Part shown: piece after piece, positions 37,064 to 46,479 of the stretch
How the letters are laid out: every line of letters begins with the position of its first letter
Numbering within the stretch: position 1 is the stretch's first letter
Source of the DNA: Jiangella alkaliphila
GTDB taxonomy: Bacteria; Actinomycetota; Actinomycetes; Jiangellales; Jiangellaceae
Reading direction: 5' to 3'
DNA: 64,000 nt
NCBI RefSeq assembly: GCF_900105925.1
Contig: NZ_LT629791.1
Location: forward strand, 4,372,001-4,436,000
Position numbers and translations under genes: made by a program
Notes under the pieces: generated by a model
The model's database searches: none
What the model was told of the DNA's origin: nothing
What the model saw: the letters and a program-made list of their open reading frames with translations, nothing else

Positions 37064-38032
37064 ATGAACCATGTCGATCATTTCGCCCATGGTCTGACCA
37101 CGCCAGCGATCGGTTACGTCTTCATGGTGATGGCGGCCGTGATCGGGTTGATGTGCACCGTCCGGGCCAGAGAGTCGACCGGCGGTACCCGGCGTAACTG
37201 GCTGATCACCGGGGCCGCGTCGCTGGCCGCCGGGATCTGGACGCTGCACTTCATCGCAATGCTGGGATTCAGGGTTTCCGGCAGCCCGGTCCGGTACAAC
37301 GTATCGCTCACCTTGATCAGTTTGATCGTCGCGTTCGTCGTCGTCGGCGGCGGCGTGCTGGCGGTCGGCTACGGTAAAGATCGAAATCGCTCGCTGCTGT
37401 TCGGCGGACTGGGCACCGGAATCGGCGTCGCCGCCATGCACTACTCCGGAATGGCCTCGGTGCGCATCGACGGCTCGGTCGGCTACCGGACCGAACTGGT
37501 GGTGGCGTCGCTGGCGATCGCCGTCGCGGCCGCGACCGCGGCGCTCTGGCTGGCGTTCACCGTCCGCACGATCTGGGGAGCGGTCGCCGCCGCGCTGGTC
37601 ATGGGCATCGCCGTCAGCAGCATGCACTACACCGCGATGGCGGCGGTGTCGGCCGAGCTCAACGCGGACACCGCCCCGGTCACCGGCGCGACCGCGACGG
37701 AGTTCCTGGTGCCGTTCACGATCGGGCTCGGCGCGCTGCTGCTGGCCGGATTCACGATCATCGCCGTCTCGCCGGTCGAACTCGCCCCGCGCGAGGACGA
37801 CGATGACGACGAGCCGGCCGAGGAGGAGCGGGAGAACCTGTTCGCACCGCCGCGCCGCCCGGCCCAGCGCCTGCCGGCACCGCCGGAGTCGCCGTCGCTG
37901 CCGCCGATGCGGCGCCCGCCGGACTCCACCACCCGGCCGCTGCCGACCCGGCTGCGGCGGGACAGCGATCCGGAGAAGCCCGATCCGCCGGTCGTTCAGA
38001 GCTGGCTGACCAGGCCGGACTCGAGGTCGTAG
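37064..38032 (+). CDS. MHYT-domain integral membrane protein
   Basis: A 322-residue protein with seven predicted helices over the first about 235 residues and three MHYT-type repeats, a proposed sensor for oxygen, CO or NO through a bound metal. The second and third repeats are clear (AMHYSGM, SMHYTAM), while the first is degenerate (LHFIAM). A long acidic, then Pro/Arg-rich cytosolic tail follows; no GGDEF or EAL output domain is attached. The ATG start is preferred; GTG (37055) and TTG (37022) lie in frame upstream. It overlaps the convergent carbonic anhydrase gene by 37 nt. Confidence 0.85.
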   Translation: MNHVDHFAHGLTTPAIGYVFMVMAAVIGLMCTVRARESTGGTRRNWLITGAASLAAGIWTLHFIAMLGFRVSGSPVRYNVSLTLISLIVAFVVVGGGVLAVGYGKDRNRSLLFGGLGTGIGVAAMHYSGMASVRIDGSVGYRTELVVASLAIAVAAATAALWLAFTVRTIWGAVAAALVMGIAVSSMHYTAMAAVSAELNADTAPVTGATATEFLVPFTIGLGALLLAGFTIIAVSPVELAPREDDDDDEPAEEERENLFAPPRRPAQRLPAPPESPSLPPMRRPPDSTTRPLPTRLRRDSDPEKPDPPVVQSWLTRPDSRS

Positions 38033-38730
38033 ACCGCGGCGACGACGGTCGTGCGGCCGGCGGCGACCGCGTCGTGCACGATCGCCGACGCGCCCGCCAG
38101 GGCCGCCGCCGCGCTGCGGGCCTGCGCCTCGACACAGGCGGCGAGGTAGGCGGCGTCGTCGCTGCCGGCCGTCACGCCGCGGACGGCCGGCTCGATCGCC
38201 TGGACCAGCGCGGCGATGGAGCCGTCGGGCGCCGGGCCGCCGCGCACGACGTCGACGGTGGCCTGGACGGCGCCGCAGCCGGCGTGCCCGAGCACGACGA
38301 CCAGCGGCACGGCGACGTGCTCGACGGCGTACTCGACGCTGCCGACGACGGCTTCGTCGAGGACCTCGCCGGCCGAGCGGACGGTGAACAGGTCGCCGAG
38401 GCCCTGGTCGAACACCAGCTCCGGTGTGACGCGGGAGTCCGCGCAGCTGAGCACGCAGGCGATCGGGTGCTGCCCGGCGACCAGCGACTCGCGGTACGGC
38501 TCGTCCTCGTGCGGGTGCCGCGGCTCGCCGCCGGCGAACCGCTCGTTGCCGGCCGCGAGCGCCGCCCAGACGTCGTCGGCGCTGGTGGGCGCCGCCTCAG
38601 GGGTGGGCGACGCGGTCGCCTCGGCGTCGTCCCCGCCGGACGAGCAGCCGGCCAGCCCCGTCGCCGTCAGGCCGAGCAGACCGAGCACTCCGAGAGCGTC
38701 GCGCCGGGACAGCCGGCCGCCGTTGATCAT
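37996..38730 (-). CDS. exported lipoprotein beta-carbonic anhydrase
   Basis: A 244-residue beta-class carbonic anhydrase with an export signal: RRDALGVLGLLGL at residues 9-21 resembles a twin-arginine signal, followed by a lipobox LAGC (Cys about 29) and a Ser/Thr/Pro/Glu linker. The zinc ligands and active site are Cys-Ala-Asp-Ser-Arg (about 95) and His-Ala-Gly-Cys (about 149). It is likely folded in the cytosol, exported by Tat and anchored at the outer face of the membrane, handling CO2/bicarbonate there. This differs from the cytosolic enzyme at 860-1360. Confidence 0.9.
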   Translation of the reverse strand: MINGGRLSRRDALGVLGLLGLTATGLAGCSSGGDDAEATASPTPEAAPTSADDVWAALAAGNERFAGGEPRHPHEDEPYRESLVAGQHPIACVLSCADSRVTPELVFDQGLGDLFTVRSAGEVLDEAVVGSVEYAVEHVAVPLVVVLGHAGCGAVQATVDVVRGGPAPDGSIAALVQAIEPAVRGVTAGSDDAAYLAACVEAQARSAAAALAGASAIVHDAVAAGRTTVVAAVYDLESGLVSQL

Positions 38731-38753
38731 GGTCGTCAGCGTAATCTGTGACG

Positions 38754-39932
38754 ATGCCGGACACGCAGGAGTTCGCCGAAGCCGGACCGCTCGCCGGCGT
38801 CGTCGTCGTCGACCTCAGCCGGGCGCTGGCCGGGCCGCACGCGGGCATGATGCTCGGCGACCTCGGCGCGCGGGTCATCAAGGTCGAGGCGCCCGGCCAC
38901 GGCGACGAGTCGCGCACCTGGGGTCCACCGTTCCTCGGCCCCGACGACCAGCCGGTGTCGTCGTACTTCCTGTCCGCCAACCGCAACAAGGAGTCCGTCA
39001 CCGCCGACCTCAAGTCCGAGGCGGGCAAGGACCTGCTGACCCGCCTGGTCGAGCGGGCCGACGTCCTCGTCGAGAACTTTCGCACCGGCGTCCTCGACCG
39101 CCTCGGCTTCTCCGTCGAGCGGCTGCACGAGCTCAACCCGCGCCTCGTCGTGCTGTCCATCACCGGGTTCGGGCCGGACGGTCCCGAGGCGGGCCGGGCC
39201 GGCTACGACCAGATCGCCCAGGGCGAGGCCGGCATCATGAGCCTCACCGGCGAGCCGGGCCACCCGACGAAGGTCGGCGTCCCGATCGGCGACCTGCTGG
39301 CCGGTATGTACGGCGTGTCCGGCCTGCTCGCGGCGCTGCTCGAGCGCGAGCGCACCGGCCGTGGCCGGGTCGTGCGGGTCTCCCTGCTGTCGGCGCTGGT
39401 CGGGGTGCACGCGTTCCAGGGCACCCGGTGGACGGCGGCCGGTGAGGTGCCGCACGCCATCGGCAACCACCACCCGTCCATCGCGCCGTACGGGCTGTTC
39501 AACGCCTTGGACGGGGCCTTGCAGGTCGCCGTCGGCAACGACGCGTCCTGGCGTGCGTTCGCCGGGGTGGTCGGCCTCGATCCGGACGAGCCGCGGTTCG
39601 CCACCAACCGGCTGCGGGTGCAGCACCGCGACGAGCTGACCGCCGAGATCGAGAAGGCGTTCGCCGCCCACCCGCGCGACCACTGGCTGGCCCGGCTGGA
39701 CGCCGCGGGCATCGCGAGCGGCAAGGTGCGCAGCCTCGACGAGGTCTACGAGTGGGAGCAGACCCGCTCCCAGGGCCTCCTGGTCGACGTCGAGCACCCG
39801 CTCCTCGGCACCGTCGCCCTGCCCGGCCCCGCCGTCCGCTTCGACGACGCGCCGCCCAAGCACCACGCCCCGCCACCGCTGCTCGGCGAGCACGACGAGT
39901 CGGTGCGGGCCTGGCTGGCCGACGAGGGCTAG
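38754..39932 (+). CDS. CaiB/BaiF-family (class III) CoA-transferase
   Basis: A 392-residue CoA-transferase. Family parts: LAGVVVVDLSRALAGPHAGMMLGDLGARVIKVE (split here; about residues 14-46), NRNKESVTADLKS (about 80) and the catalytic Asp in GYDQIAQGEAG (about 156). It moves CoA between carboxylic acids; the substrate is unknown. The ATG two codons after a GTG (38748) is taken as the start; neither has a strong ribosome site. A dicarboxylate-like product of the nearby ring-degrading enzymes could be its substrate, but this is a guess. Confidence 0.87.
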   Translation: MPDTQEFAEAGPLAGVVVVDLSRALAGPHAGMMLGDLGARVIKVEAPGHGDESRTWGPPFLGPDDQPVSSYFLSANRNKESVTADLKSEAGKDLLTRLVERADVLVENFRTGVLDRLGFSVERLHELNPRLVVLSITGFGPDGPEAGRAGYDQIAQGEAGIMSLTGEPGHPTKVGVPIGDLLAGMYGVSGLLAALLERERTGRGRVVRVSLLSALVGVHAFQGTRWTAAGEVPHAIGNHHPSIAPYGLFNALDGALQVAVGNDASWRAFAGVVGLDPDEPRFATNRLRVQHRDELTAEIEKAFAAHPRDHWLARLDAAGIASGKVRSLDEVYEWEQTRSQGLLVDVEHPLLGTVALPGPAVRFDDAPPKHHAPPPLLGEHDESVRAWLADEG

Positions 39933-39946
39933 ACCCGCAGGGGTGG

Positions 39947-39992
39947 TGGTTGGCGGTTCACTGGCGCCAGGGCACCACCAAACCGCCAACCA
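39947..39992. terminator. long hairpin between convergent genes
   Basis: A perfect 12-bp stem, TGGTTGGCGGTT (39947-39958) with AACCGCCAACCA (39981-39992), and a 22-nt loop that itself contains TGGCGCCA. It lies 14 nt after the CoA-transferase stop and 25 nt beyond the stop of the convergent protease gene, so it probably terminates both. Confidence 0.75.
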
Positions 39993-40017
39993 TCCAGCAG
40001 TCCCGCTCGGCTCGGGC

Positions 40018-41121
40018 TCAGTGCTCGCGGCCGAGGTCGCGCGACAGCTGCGCCAGCGGCTCCAGCCGGGCGGCCAGCGGCGGGTGCGACGCCATCATCC
40101 GGTCGACCAGCCGCGAGAGCCGGTCGGTGCCGGTGTCCTCGCCGTCCTTCGGCAGCGCGACGATCGTCATCGACGACATCGTGCGCAGCCCGCGCAGGTC
40201 CTTCGACGGGATGACCGGGCCGTCGGCGTCCAGGGCGGTGAGGGCGGCGGCGAGGGCCGCCGGTTGCCCGGTCAGCTCGGCCGCGCCGCGGTCGGCGGCC
40301 AGTTCGCGGTAGCGGCCCAGCCGGGCGATGATCCCCGCGGCCGGGATCGCCAGGATCGCCATCGGCGGCAGCAGCACCACGCCCAGCCCGAGCAGCAGGA
40401 GGAACTCGACGGCCCGGACCAGCCCGAGCAGCGGCACGACGGTGAGCGTCAGCAGCGCCAGGCGCCCCGGCGAGTGCTTGCGCGGCGCCGGCATGGGGAA
40501 GTCGTCGTCCTCGGTGGCCGGGGTCCATGACCGCCCGCACCAGCGCGCCGCCCGGCACAGCGGGACCTCGACGGCCATCAGCGGCGCCAGGATCGCCATC
40601 GGGGCCAGCGCCAGCGACGTCGACAGCGCGAGCGCGACGGTCATGGCGGCGGTGTCGCGGTGGGCGATGTGAGCCAGCTCGTGCGCCAGGACGGCGGCGA
40701 GCCGCTCGTCGTCGCTCTGGTCGAGCAGCCCGCGGGTGACGGCGACGGTCGGCTTGCGCCCGGGCAGCCGCAGCGCCAGCGCGTTGGGCCACGTCACGTC
40801 GATGACCTTGAGCTTCGGCCGGTCCATCGCGGCCAGCGCGCACAGCCGGTCGACGGCCGCGACGAGGCGGTGGTCGGCGACGGGGTCGGCGGGGGCGATC
40901 GGCAGCTTGCGCGGCAGCACCGTCCCACCCTCGATGAGGTAGACGAGGGCGCCGCCGACCAGCGGGGCGAACAGCGCGAGCCACCACGGCCAGCCGAAGG
41001 CCCACTGCAGCAGCAGCCCGAGCAGCGTCGCGTACCCGAACGCCAGCAGCAGGACCAGCAGCCAGGTCTCGGCGATGCGGTACGTCAGCCTGGTGTCCGG
41101 CGGGAAGCCGGTGCCGGCCAT
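40018..41121 (-). CDS. M48-family membrane zinc metalloprotease
   Basis: A 367-residue integral membrane protease of the HtpX/Ste24 type. Two N-terminal helices (about 17-60) precede the zinc motif HELAH (about 163), with the third ligand in RYRELAADRGA (about 280) and further helices between. The start is the ATG at 41121, which has GGAGG 5 nt upstream; the frame continues 49 codons further without family features. It acts on membrane proteins in quality control or signalling; no substrate is evident. Confidence 0.9.
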   Translation of the reverse strand: MAGTGFPPDTRLTYRIAETWLLVLLLAFGYATLLGLLLQWAFGWPWWLALFAPLVGGALVYLIEGGTVLPRKLPIAPADPVADHRLVAAVDRLCALAAMDRPKLKVIDVTWPNALALRLPGRKPTVAVTRGLLDQSDDERLAAVLAHELAHIAHRDTAAMTVALALSTSLALAPMAILAPLMAVEVPLCRAARWCGRSWTPATEDDDFPMPAPRKHSPGRLALLTLTVVPLLGLVRAVEFLLLLGLGVVLLPPMAILAIPAAGIIARLGRYRELAADRGAAELTGQPAALAAALTALDADGPVIPSKDLRGLRTMSSMTIVALPKDGEDTGTDRLSRLVDRMMASHPPLAARLEPLAQLSRDLGREH

Positions 41122-41233
41122 GGGGACCTCCGGGGTCGAACGGGACTGTGACGGCACATCATGCCGAACCCGCTCGGGCGATTGGGCGAAGGTGACCATC
41201 GTTGCGCCCGGCGGCGACTCGTAGGCTCGGCGC

Positions 41234-42208
41234 GTGCGGGTGCTGATCGCATTGGGCGGCAACGCCATGACGTCGGATGACGGGCGGGCGCGGCCGGGCG
41301 ACCAGATCGCCGCGGTCGCCGCCGCGATGGAGCCGGTCGCCGACCTCGTGGCCGCGGGCTACGACGTCGTGCTGACCCACGGCAACGGGCCGCAGGTGGG
41401 GAACCTGCTGGTCAAGAACGAGCTGGCGGCGAGCGTCGTGCCGCCGGTGCCGCTGGACTGGTGCGGGGCGCAGACGCAGGGGACCATCGGGTTCATCGTC
41501 GTCAACGCGCTCGAGCGGGCGCTGGCCGCGCGCGGCGTGCGCCGCCGGGTGGCCGCCGTCGTCACGCGGACGCTGGTCGACGCCGCGGACCCGGGGTTCG
41601 CCCGGCCGACGAAGCCGATCGGCCGCTACCTGCCGCACGACGAGGCGACCGCGCTCATCGACCACGGCGAGACCTGGGAGGACCGCGGGCCGCGCGGCTG
41701 GCGGCGCGTCGTCGCCAGCCCGGAGCCGCTGGACGTGCTGGACGCGCCGGCGGCGGCAGCGCTGCTCGCCGCCGGGTTCGTCGTCGTCGCGAACGGGGGC
41801 GGCGGCATCCCCGTCGTGCGCGAGCCTGACGGCGCGATCCGCGGCGTCGAGGCGGTCATCGACAAGGACCTGGGCGCGGCGCTGCTCGGCCGGGCGCTCG
41901 GCGCGGAGGCGCTGGTCATCGCGACCGACGTCGACGGCGCCGTCCTCGGCTTCGGCACCCCCGAGGCCCGGCCGCTGGACACCGTCGACGTCGCCACCCT
42001 GCGCGGGTACGCCGCCGAGGGGCACTTCGCGTCCGGGAGCATGGGCCCGAAGGTCGAGGCGGCCTGCCGGTTCGTCGAGCAGGGCGGCCGGCGCGCCGTC
42101 ATCACCTCACTCGCCCGCATCGCCGACGCCGTCCGCGCGGACGCGGGCGGCGCCGGGACGACCGTACTGCCAGCAGACATCACACGAGAGGTGGCCGGGC
42201 ATGCCTGA
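41234..42208 (+). CDS. carbamate kinase
   Basis: A 324-residue amino-acid-kinase-fold enzyme that makes ATP from carbamoyl phosphate and ADP. It starts [10 protein letters not shown] (nucleotide loop), with [13 protein letters not shown] (about 48), a [12 protein letters not shown] loop (about 196), ATDVDG (about 236) and [10 protein letters not shown] (about 272). A GTG start is used. It overlaps the following ring-opening amidohydrolase gene by 8 nt, so the two are cotranslated; the kinase probably recovers energy or ammonia from carbamoyl groups released in that pathway. Confidence 0.93.
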   Translation: MRVLIALGGNAMTSDDGRARPGDQIAAVAAAMEPVADLVAAGYDVVLTHGNGPQVGNLLVKNELAASVVPPVPLDWCGAQTQGTIGFIVVNALERALAARGVRRRVAAVVTRTLVDAADPGFARPTKPIGRYLPHDEATALIDHGETWEDRGPRGWRRVVASPEPLDVLDAPAAAALLAAGFVVVANGGGGIPVVREPDGAIRGVEAVIDKDLGAALLGRALGAEALVIATDVDGAVLGFGTPEARPLDTVDVATLRGYAAEGHFASGSMGPKVEAACRFVEQGGRRAVITSLARIADAVRADAGGAGTTVLPADITREVAGHA

Positions 42209-43310
42209 GCCGATAGAGGTCCGCAAGGTGCCGATCACGCACGTCAGCGACGCCTCCGGGCTCGCCGAGCTGATCGACGCCGGGGTCATGGAGGCCGACC
42301 GCGTCATCGCCGTCGTCGGGAAGACCGAGGGCAACGGCGGGGTCAACGACTACACGCGGATCATCGCCGACCGTGCCTTCCGCGAGGTGCTGGTCGGCCG
42401 CGGCACCCGCACGCCCGAAGAGGTCAAGCAGATCCCGATCGTGTGGTCCGGCGGCACCGACGGCGTACTGAGCCCGCACGCGACGGTGTTCGCGACCGTC
42501 CCGGCGTCGTCGGTGGAGGCGACGGACGAGCCGCGACTGTCGGTCGGGTTCGCGATGAGCGAGCCGATCCTGCCGGAGGAGATCGGCCGCCGGGGCATGA
42601 TCGAGAAGGTCGCCGCCGCCGTCCGCGTCGGCATGGAGCGGGCCGGCATCGCCGACCCCGCCGACGTGCACTACGTCCAGACGAAGACGCCGCTGCTCAC
42701 CATCCACACGATCCGCGACGCCAAGGCGCGCGGCAAGGCGGTGTGGACGGAGAACACGCACGAGTCGATGGACCTCTCCAACGGCGCGACGGGGCTCGGC
42801 GTCGCCGTGGCGCTGGGCGAGATCGCCATGCCGGACGACGCCGCAGTCCTGCACGACCGGACGCTGTACTCCTCCGTCGCGTCCTGCTCGTCCGGCGTCG
42901 AGCTGGACCGGGCGCAGGTCGTGGTGGTCGGCAACGTGCGCGGGGTGGGCGGGCGGTACCGCATCGGGCACTCCGTCATGCGCGACGCCATCGACGCCGA
43001 CGGCATCTGGGCGGCTGTCCGCGACGCCGGTTTGAAGCTGCCGGAGCGCCCGCACCCGGACGACCTCGACGGCCGGCTGGTCAACGTGTTCCTCAAGTGC
43101 GAGGTCAGCCAGGACGGCGTCGTGCGCGGCCGCCGCAACGCGATGCTGGACGACTCCGACGTGCACTGGCACCGCCAGATCAAGGCCGCGGTCGGTGGCG
43201 TCACGGCGTCGGTGACGGGCGACCCGGCCGCGTTCGTCTCCGTGTCGGCCGCCCACCAGGGCCCGGACGGCGGCGGCCCGGTCGCCGCGATCGTCGACGT
43301 CGGCGAGTGA
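42201..43310 (+). CDS. barbiturase / cyanuric acid hydrolase-family enzyme
   Basis: A 369-residue member of the small AtzD/TrzD/barbiturase family, which hydrolytically opens cyanuric acid or barbituric acid. Three internal repeats each supply a Lys-Ser pair: Lys41 with Ser83 ([16 protein letters not shown]), Lys162 with Ser230/231 (QTKTPLL, ASCSSG), and Lys299 with Ser347/349 ([20 protein letters not shown]). The length is exact for the family. Which ring is the substrate cannot be read directly; the NCS2 permease and xanthine-dehydrogenase-type operon nearby favour barbiturate from uracil-type oxidation. Confidence 0.92.
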   Translation: MPEPIEVRKVPITHVSDASGLAELIDAGVMEADRVIAVVGKTEGNGGVNDYTRIIADRAFREVLVGRGTRTPEEVKQIPIVWSGGTDGVLSPHATVFATVPASSVEATDEPRLSVGFAMSEPILPEEIGRRGMIEKVAAAVRVGMERAGIADPADVHYVQTKTPLLTIHTIRDAKARGKAVWTENTHESMDLSNGATGLGVAVALGEIAMPDDAAVLHDRTLYSSVASCSSGVELDRAQVVVVGNVRGVGGRYRIGHSVMRDAIDADGIWAAVRDAGLKLPERPHPDDLDGRLVNVFLKCEVSQDGVVRGRRNAMLDDSDVHWHRQIKAAVGGVTASVTGDPAAFVSVSAAHQGPDGGGPVAAIVDVGE

Positions 43311-43336
43311 GATCCTGGGTGCCTGAGGAGGCGACG

Positions 43337-43474
43337 ATGTCCGAAGACCAGCCGAGTTCGATCACGGGCGGCGAACGTACGGTGTCCGCGGTCACCGTCG
43401 ACGACCTCCGCCACTTCGGGGCCGTGTTCGAGGATCTCGCCGATCCGGACGTGATGTCGCGCGCCTGGACGTGA
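43337..43474 (+). CDS. small hypothetical protein
   Basis: A 45-residue acidic frame beginning MSEDQPSSITGGERTVSAV. GAGGAG lies 6 nt before its ATG, which is a good ribosome site. It is 26 nt downstream of the barbiturase-like gene and could be the last gene of that operon. I recognise no family, and its C-terminal part (DLRHFGAVFEDLADPDVM) is amphipathic. Confidence 0.45.
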   Translation: MSEDQPSSITGGERTVSAVTVDDLRHFGAVFEDLADPDVMSRAWT

Positions 43475-43519
43475 TCCGAGGGCCGATCAGGTCGAGTGCG
43501 CTCGGCGCGCATCCGTCTT

Positions 43520-43591
43520 GTTGATCTTGGAGTAGTGGGGGAGTTGTGGTCGGGAGAGTCCGATAGATTCCGCCATTACTCCAAGATCAAC
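43520..43591. repeat. long hairpin with 19-bp stem
   Basis: GTTGATCTTGGAGTA (43520-43534) is perfectly complementary to 43577-43591. The stem continues through one G-U pair and TGG/CCA to 19 bp, around a 34-nt loop. It lies between the barbiturase operon and fmt. It could be a terminator or a dispersed REP/MITE-like element. Confidence 0.75.
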
Positions 43592-43668
43592 GGGGTGCGC
43601 GGGCGGCGGGGACACCGTGCGGCAGGGCCGGCTTCGGCGGGGCAGCGGGCCAGGTAGGCTCGGCGGTC

Positions 43669-44598
43669 ATGCGTGTGCTGTTCGCCGGAACCCCCGAGGT
43701 CGCCGTCCCGTCGCTGCGGGCGGTGCTCGGGTCGCGGCACGAGGTCATCGCCGTCCTGACGCGGCCCGACGCCCCCGCCGGGCGGGGCCGCAGGCTGACC
43801 CCGTCGCCGGTGGCGGAGATCGCCGCGGAGGCCGGCGTCGAGGTGCTGAAGCCGGTCAAGCCGCGCGACCCCGAGTTCCTGGCCCGGCTGGGCGAGCTGG
43901 CGCCCGACTGCGCGCCGATCGTCGCGTACGGCGGGCTGATCCCGAAGGCCGCGCTGGACGTCCCGAAGCACGGCTGGGTGAACCTGCACTTCTCGCTGCT
44001 GCCGGCCTGGCGGGGCGCGGCGCCGGTGCAGCACGCGGTGCTCGCCGGCGACGACATCACCGGCGCGTGCACGTTCCAGCTCGAGGAGGGCCTCGACACC
44101 GGCCCGGTGTACGGCCTGGTCACCGAGGAGATCCGGCCCACCGACACCAGCGGCGACCTGCTGCACCGGCTGTCGTTGTCCGGCGCGGAGCTGCTGGTGC
44201 GCACGCTCGACGGCATCGAGGACGGCTCGCTGCGCCCGGAGCCGCAGCCGGCCGACGGGGTGTCGCTGGCGCCGAAGCTGACCGTCGACGACGCGCAGGT
44301 CGACTGGACGGCCCCGGCCATGCGGGTCGACCGGGTGGTCCGCGGCTGCACGCCCGCACCCGGCGCCTGGACGACGTTCCGGGGCGAGCGGCTGAAGCTG
44401 CGCCCCGTCCAGCTCGAGCGCGGCCGCGACGGCCTCGCGCCCGGCGAGGTCGTGGTCGAGAAGTCCGGCGTCCGCGCGGGCACCGGCAGCCACGCCGTCG
44501 TGCTCGGCGAGGTGCAGCCGCAGGGCAAGAAGCCGATGCCGGCCGCCGACTGGGCGCGCGGTGTCCGGCCGGAGCCGGGGGAGCGGCTCGGCGCGTGA
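43669..44598 (+). CDS. fmt: methionyl-tRNA formyltransferase
   Basis: A 309-residue enzyme that formylates initiator Met-tRNA using 10-formyl-THF. The catalytic Asn-His pair is in [12 protein letters not shown] (about 106-117) and the Asp in EGLDTGPVY (about 144). The opening [16 protein letters not shown] and the C-terminal OB-like tRNA-binding domain complete the family layout. The next gene (rsmB) overlaps as GTGA, the classical fmt-rsmB pair. Confidence 0.97.
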   Translation: MRVLFAGTPEVAVPSLRAVLGSRHEVIAVLTRPDAPAGRGRRLTPSPVAEIAAEAGVEVLKPVKPRDPEFLARLGELAPDCAPIVAYGGLIPKAALDVPKHGWVNLHFSLLPAWRGAAPVQHAVLAGDDITGACTFQLEEGLDTGPVYGLVTEEIRPTDTSGDLLHRLSLSGAELLVRTLDGIEDGSLRPEPQPADGVSLAPKLTVDDAQVDWTAPAMRVDRVVRGCTPAPGAWTTFRGERLKLRPVQLERGRDGLAPGEVVVEKSGVRAGTGSHAVVLGEVQPQGKKPMPAADWARGVRPEPGERLGA

Positions 44599-45944
44599 AG
44601 GGCGACTCCCCTCGCGAGGCCGCGTTCGAGGTGTTGCGCGCGGTCTCCGCCGACGACGCCTACGCCAACCTCGCCATGCCCGCCGCGCTGCGCCGGCACG
44701 AGCTGCGCGGCCGCGACGCCGCCCTGGCGACGGAGCTGGCCTACGGCACGCTGCGCGGCCAGGGCACCTACGACTCGGTCGTCGCGGGCTGCGTGACGCG
44801 GCCGCTCGAGGACCTCGACCCGCCGTTGCTCGACGCGCTCCGGCTCGGCGCCCACCAGCTGCTCGCGACCCGCGTCCCGGCGCACGCCGCGGTGTCGACC
44901 AGCGTCGACCTCGTCCGGCGGCACGTCAACGAGGGCGCGGCGCGCATGGCCAACGCGGTGCTGCGGCGCATCGGCGAGCGCGACCTCGACGGCTGGGCGG
45001 CCGAGCTGGCGCCGTCGCGCGACGCGAACCTCACCGGCTACCTGTCCTTCCGGCACGCCCACCCGGCGTGGATCGTCCGCGCCCTGAACGACGCCCTGGG
45101 CGGCGACGAGGCGGAGCTGGAGGCGGCGCTGCGGGCCGACAACGAGCCGGCCGGCGTGACGCTCGCGGCCCGGCCCGGGCGGGCCACCGTCGAGGAGCTG
45201 GCCGGGGCCGGCGCCCGGCCCACCCGCTGGTCGCCGTACGGCGCCGAGCTGGAGTCCGGGTCGCCCGCGCGGCTGGCCGCCGTCCGCGAGGGCCGCGCCG
45301 GCGTGCAGGACGAGGGCAGCCAGCTGGTCGCGCTCGCCCTGGCCACGGCGCCGGTCCAGCCGCCGGACGAGCGCTGGCTCGACCTCTGCGCGGGCCCGGG
45401 CGGCAAGGCGGCGCTGCTGGCCGGCCTGCTCACCCAGCGCGGCGGCCGGCTGCTCGCCGTCGAGCAGCACGAGCACCGCGCCCGGCTGATCGCGCAGGCA
45501 CTGGCCGGCGATCCGGGCGAGCACGAGGTGCTGGTCGGCGACGCCACCCAGCCGAGCTGGCCCGAGGCCGACTTCGACCGCGTGCTGCTGGACGCGCCGT
45601 GCACCGGGCTGGGCGCGCTGCGGCGGCGGCCTGAGTCGCGCTGGCGGCGCCGCCCGGCCGACGTCGCGGGGCTGCGGCGGCTGCAGTCCGACCTGCTCCG
45701 CTCGGCGCTGTGGTCGGTCCGGCCCGGCGGGCTGGTCGCGTACGTCACCTGCTCGCCGCACCTGGCCGAGACCGTCACCGTCGTCGACGACGTCCTGCGC
45801 GGGCGCGACGACGTGGAGCGGGTCGACGCGCGGCCGTACCTGCCCGGCGTCCCCGACCTCGGCGACGGGCCGGACGTCCAGCTGTGGCCGCACCGGCACG
45901 GCACCGACGCCATGTATCTCGCGCTGCTGCGCCGGACGGAGTGA
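44595..45944 (+). CDS. rsmB: 16S rRNA m5C967 methyltransferase
   Basis: A 449-residue RNA methyltransferase. The N-terminal NusB-like domain ([19 protein letters not shown] to about 150) precedes the Rossmann domain with the SAM site [14 protein letters not shown] (about 265) and the two catalytic Cys in [14 protein letters not shown] (about 335) and [10 protein letters not shown] (about 386). The GTG overlaps the fmt stop; longer frames upstream are only shadows of fmt. Confidence 0.95.
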   Translation: MKGDSPREAAFEVLRAVSADDAYANLAMPAALRRHELRGRDAALATELAYGTLRGQGTYDSVVAGCVTRPLEDLDPPLLDALRLGAHQLLATRVPAHAAVSTSVDLVRRHVNEGAARMANAVLRRIGERDLDGWAAELAPSRDANLTGYLSFRHAHPAWIVRALNDALGGDEAELEAALRADNEPAGVTLAARPGRATVEELAGAGARPTRWSPYGAELESGSPARLAAVREGRAGVQDEGSQLVALALATAPVQPPDERWLDLCAGPGGKAALLAGLLTQRGGRLLAVEQHEHRARLIAQALAGDPGEHEVLVGDATQPSWPEADFDRVLLDAPCTGLGALRRRPESRWRRRPADVAGLRRLQSDLLRSALWSVRPGGLVAYVTCSPHLAETVTVVDDVLRGRDDVERVDARPYLPGVPDLGDGPDVQLWPHRHGTDAMYLALLRRTE

Positions 45945-45945
45945 G

Positions 45946-46479
45946 ATGACCTACAGCTACGACCTGGCCGCCGACGACGACGCCGCGGCCGTCGCGGACC
46001 TGCAGGCGCAGAGCTGGCGCGCCACCTACCGCGGCATCCTGCCCGACGACTTCCTCGACGGTGACCTGGTGGCCGAGCGCCGGGCGAAGTGGACCCGCCG
46101 GTTCGCCGACCGCGCCGGCATGCTGACCGTCCTCGCGCGGGACGCGGACGGAGCGGTGGCCGGCTTCGCGCACTCCGTCCTCGATGACGACGCCGAGTGG
46201 GGCACCCTGCTGGACAACCTGCACGTCCGGCCCGGCCTCAAACGGCAGGGCATCGGGCGCCGGTTGCTCGCCGAGACCGCGGCCCGGCTGCGCGTGATCG
46301 TCCCCGGGAGCCGCATGTACCTGTGGGTGATCGAAGCCAACGAGGCGGCCCGCCGCTTCTACGCCGCCGTCGGTGGCGAGGAGGCCGGCCGCGACGTGTG
46401 GGACGAGCACGGTCCGGAGGTGCCGATCGTGCGGATGGGCTGGCGCTCGCTCGACTCGTTGGCGGAGCCAGTCCGATGA
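45946..46479 (+). CDS. GNAT-family N-acetyltransferase
   Basis: A 177-residue acetyltransferase. The acetyl-CoA loop is RPGLKRQGIGRRLL (about 90-103) and the core strand/helix is LWVIEANEAARRFYAAVG (about 126-143). The substrate is unknown. It starts 1 nt after the rsmB stop and overlaps the Nudix gene as ATGA, so it is part of that operon. Confidence 0.9.
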   Translation: MTYSYDLAADDDAAAVADLQAQSWRATYRGILPDDFLDGDLVAERRAKWTRRFADRAGMLTVLARDADGAVAGFAHSVLDDDAEWGTLLDNLHVRPGLKRQGIGRRLLAETAARLRVIVPGSRMYLWVIEANEAARRFYAAVGGEEAGRDVWDEHGPEVPIVRMGWRSLDSLAEPVR

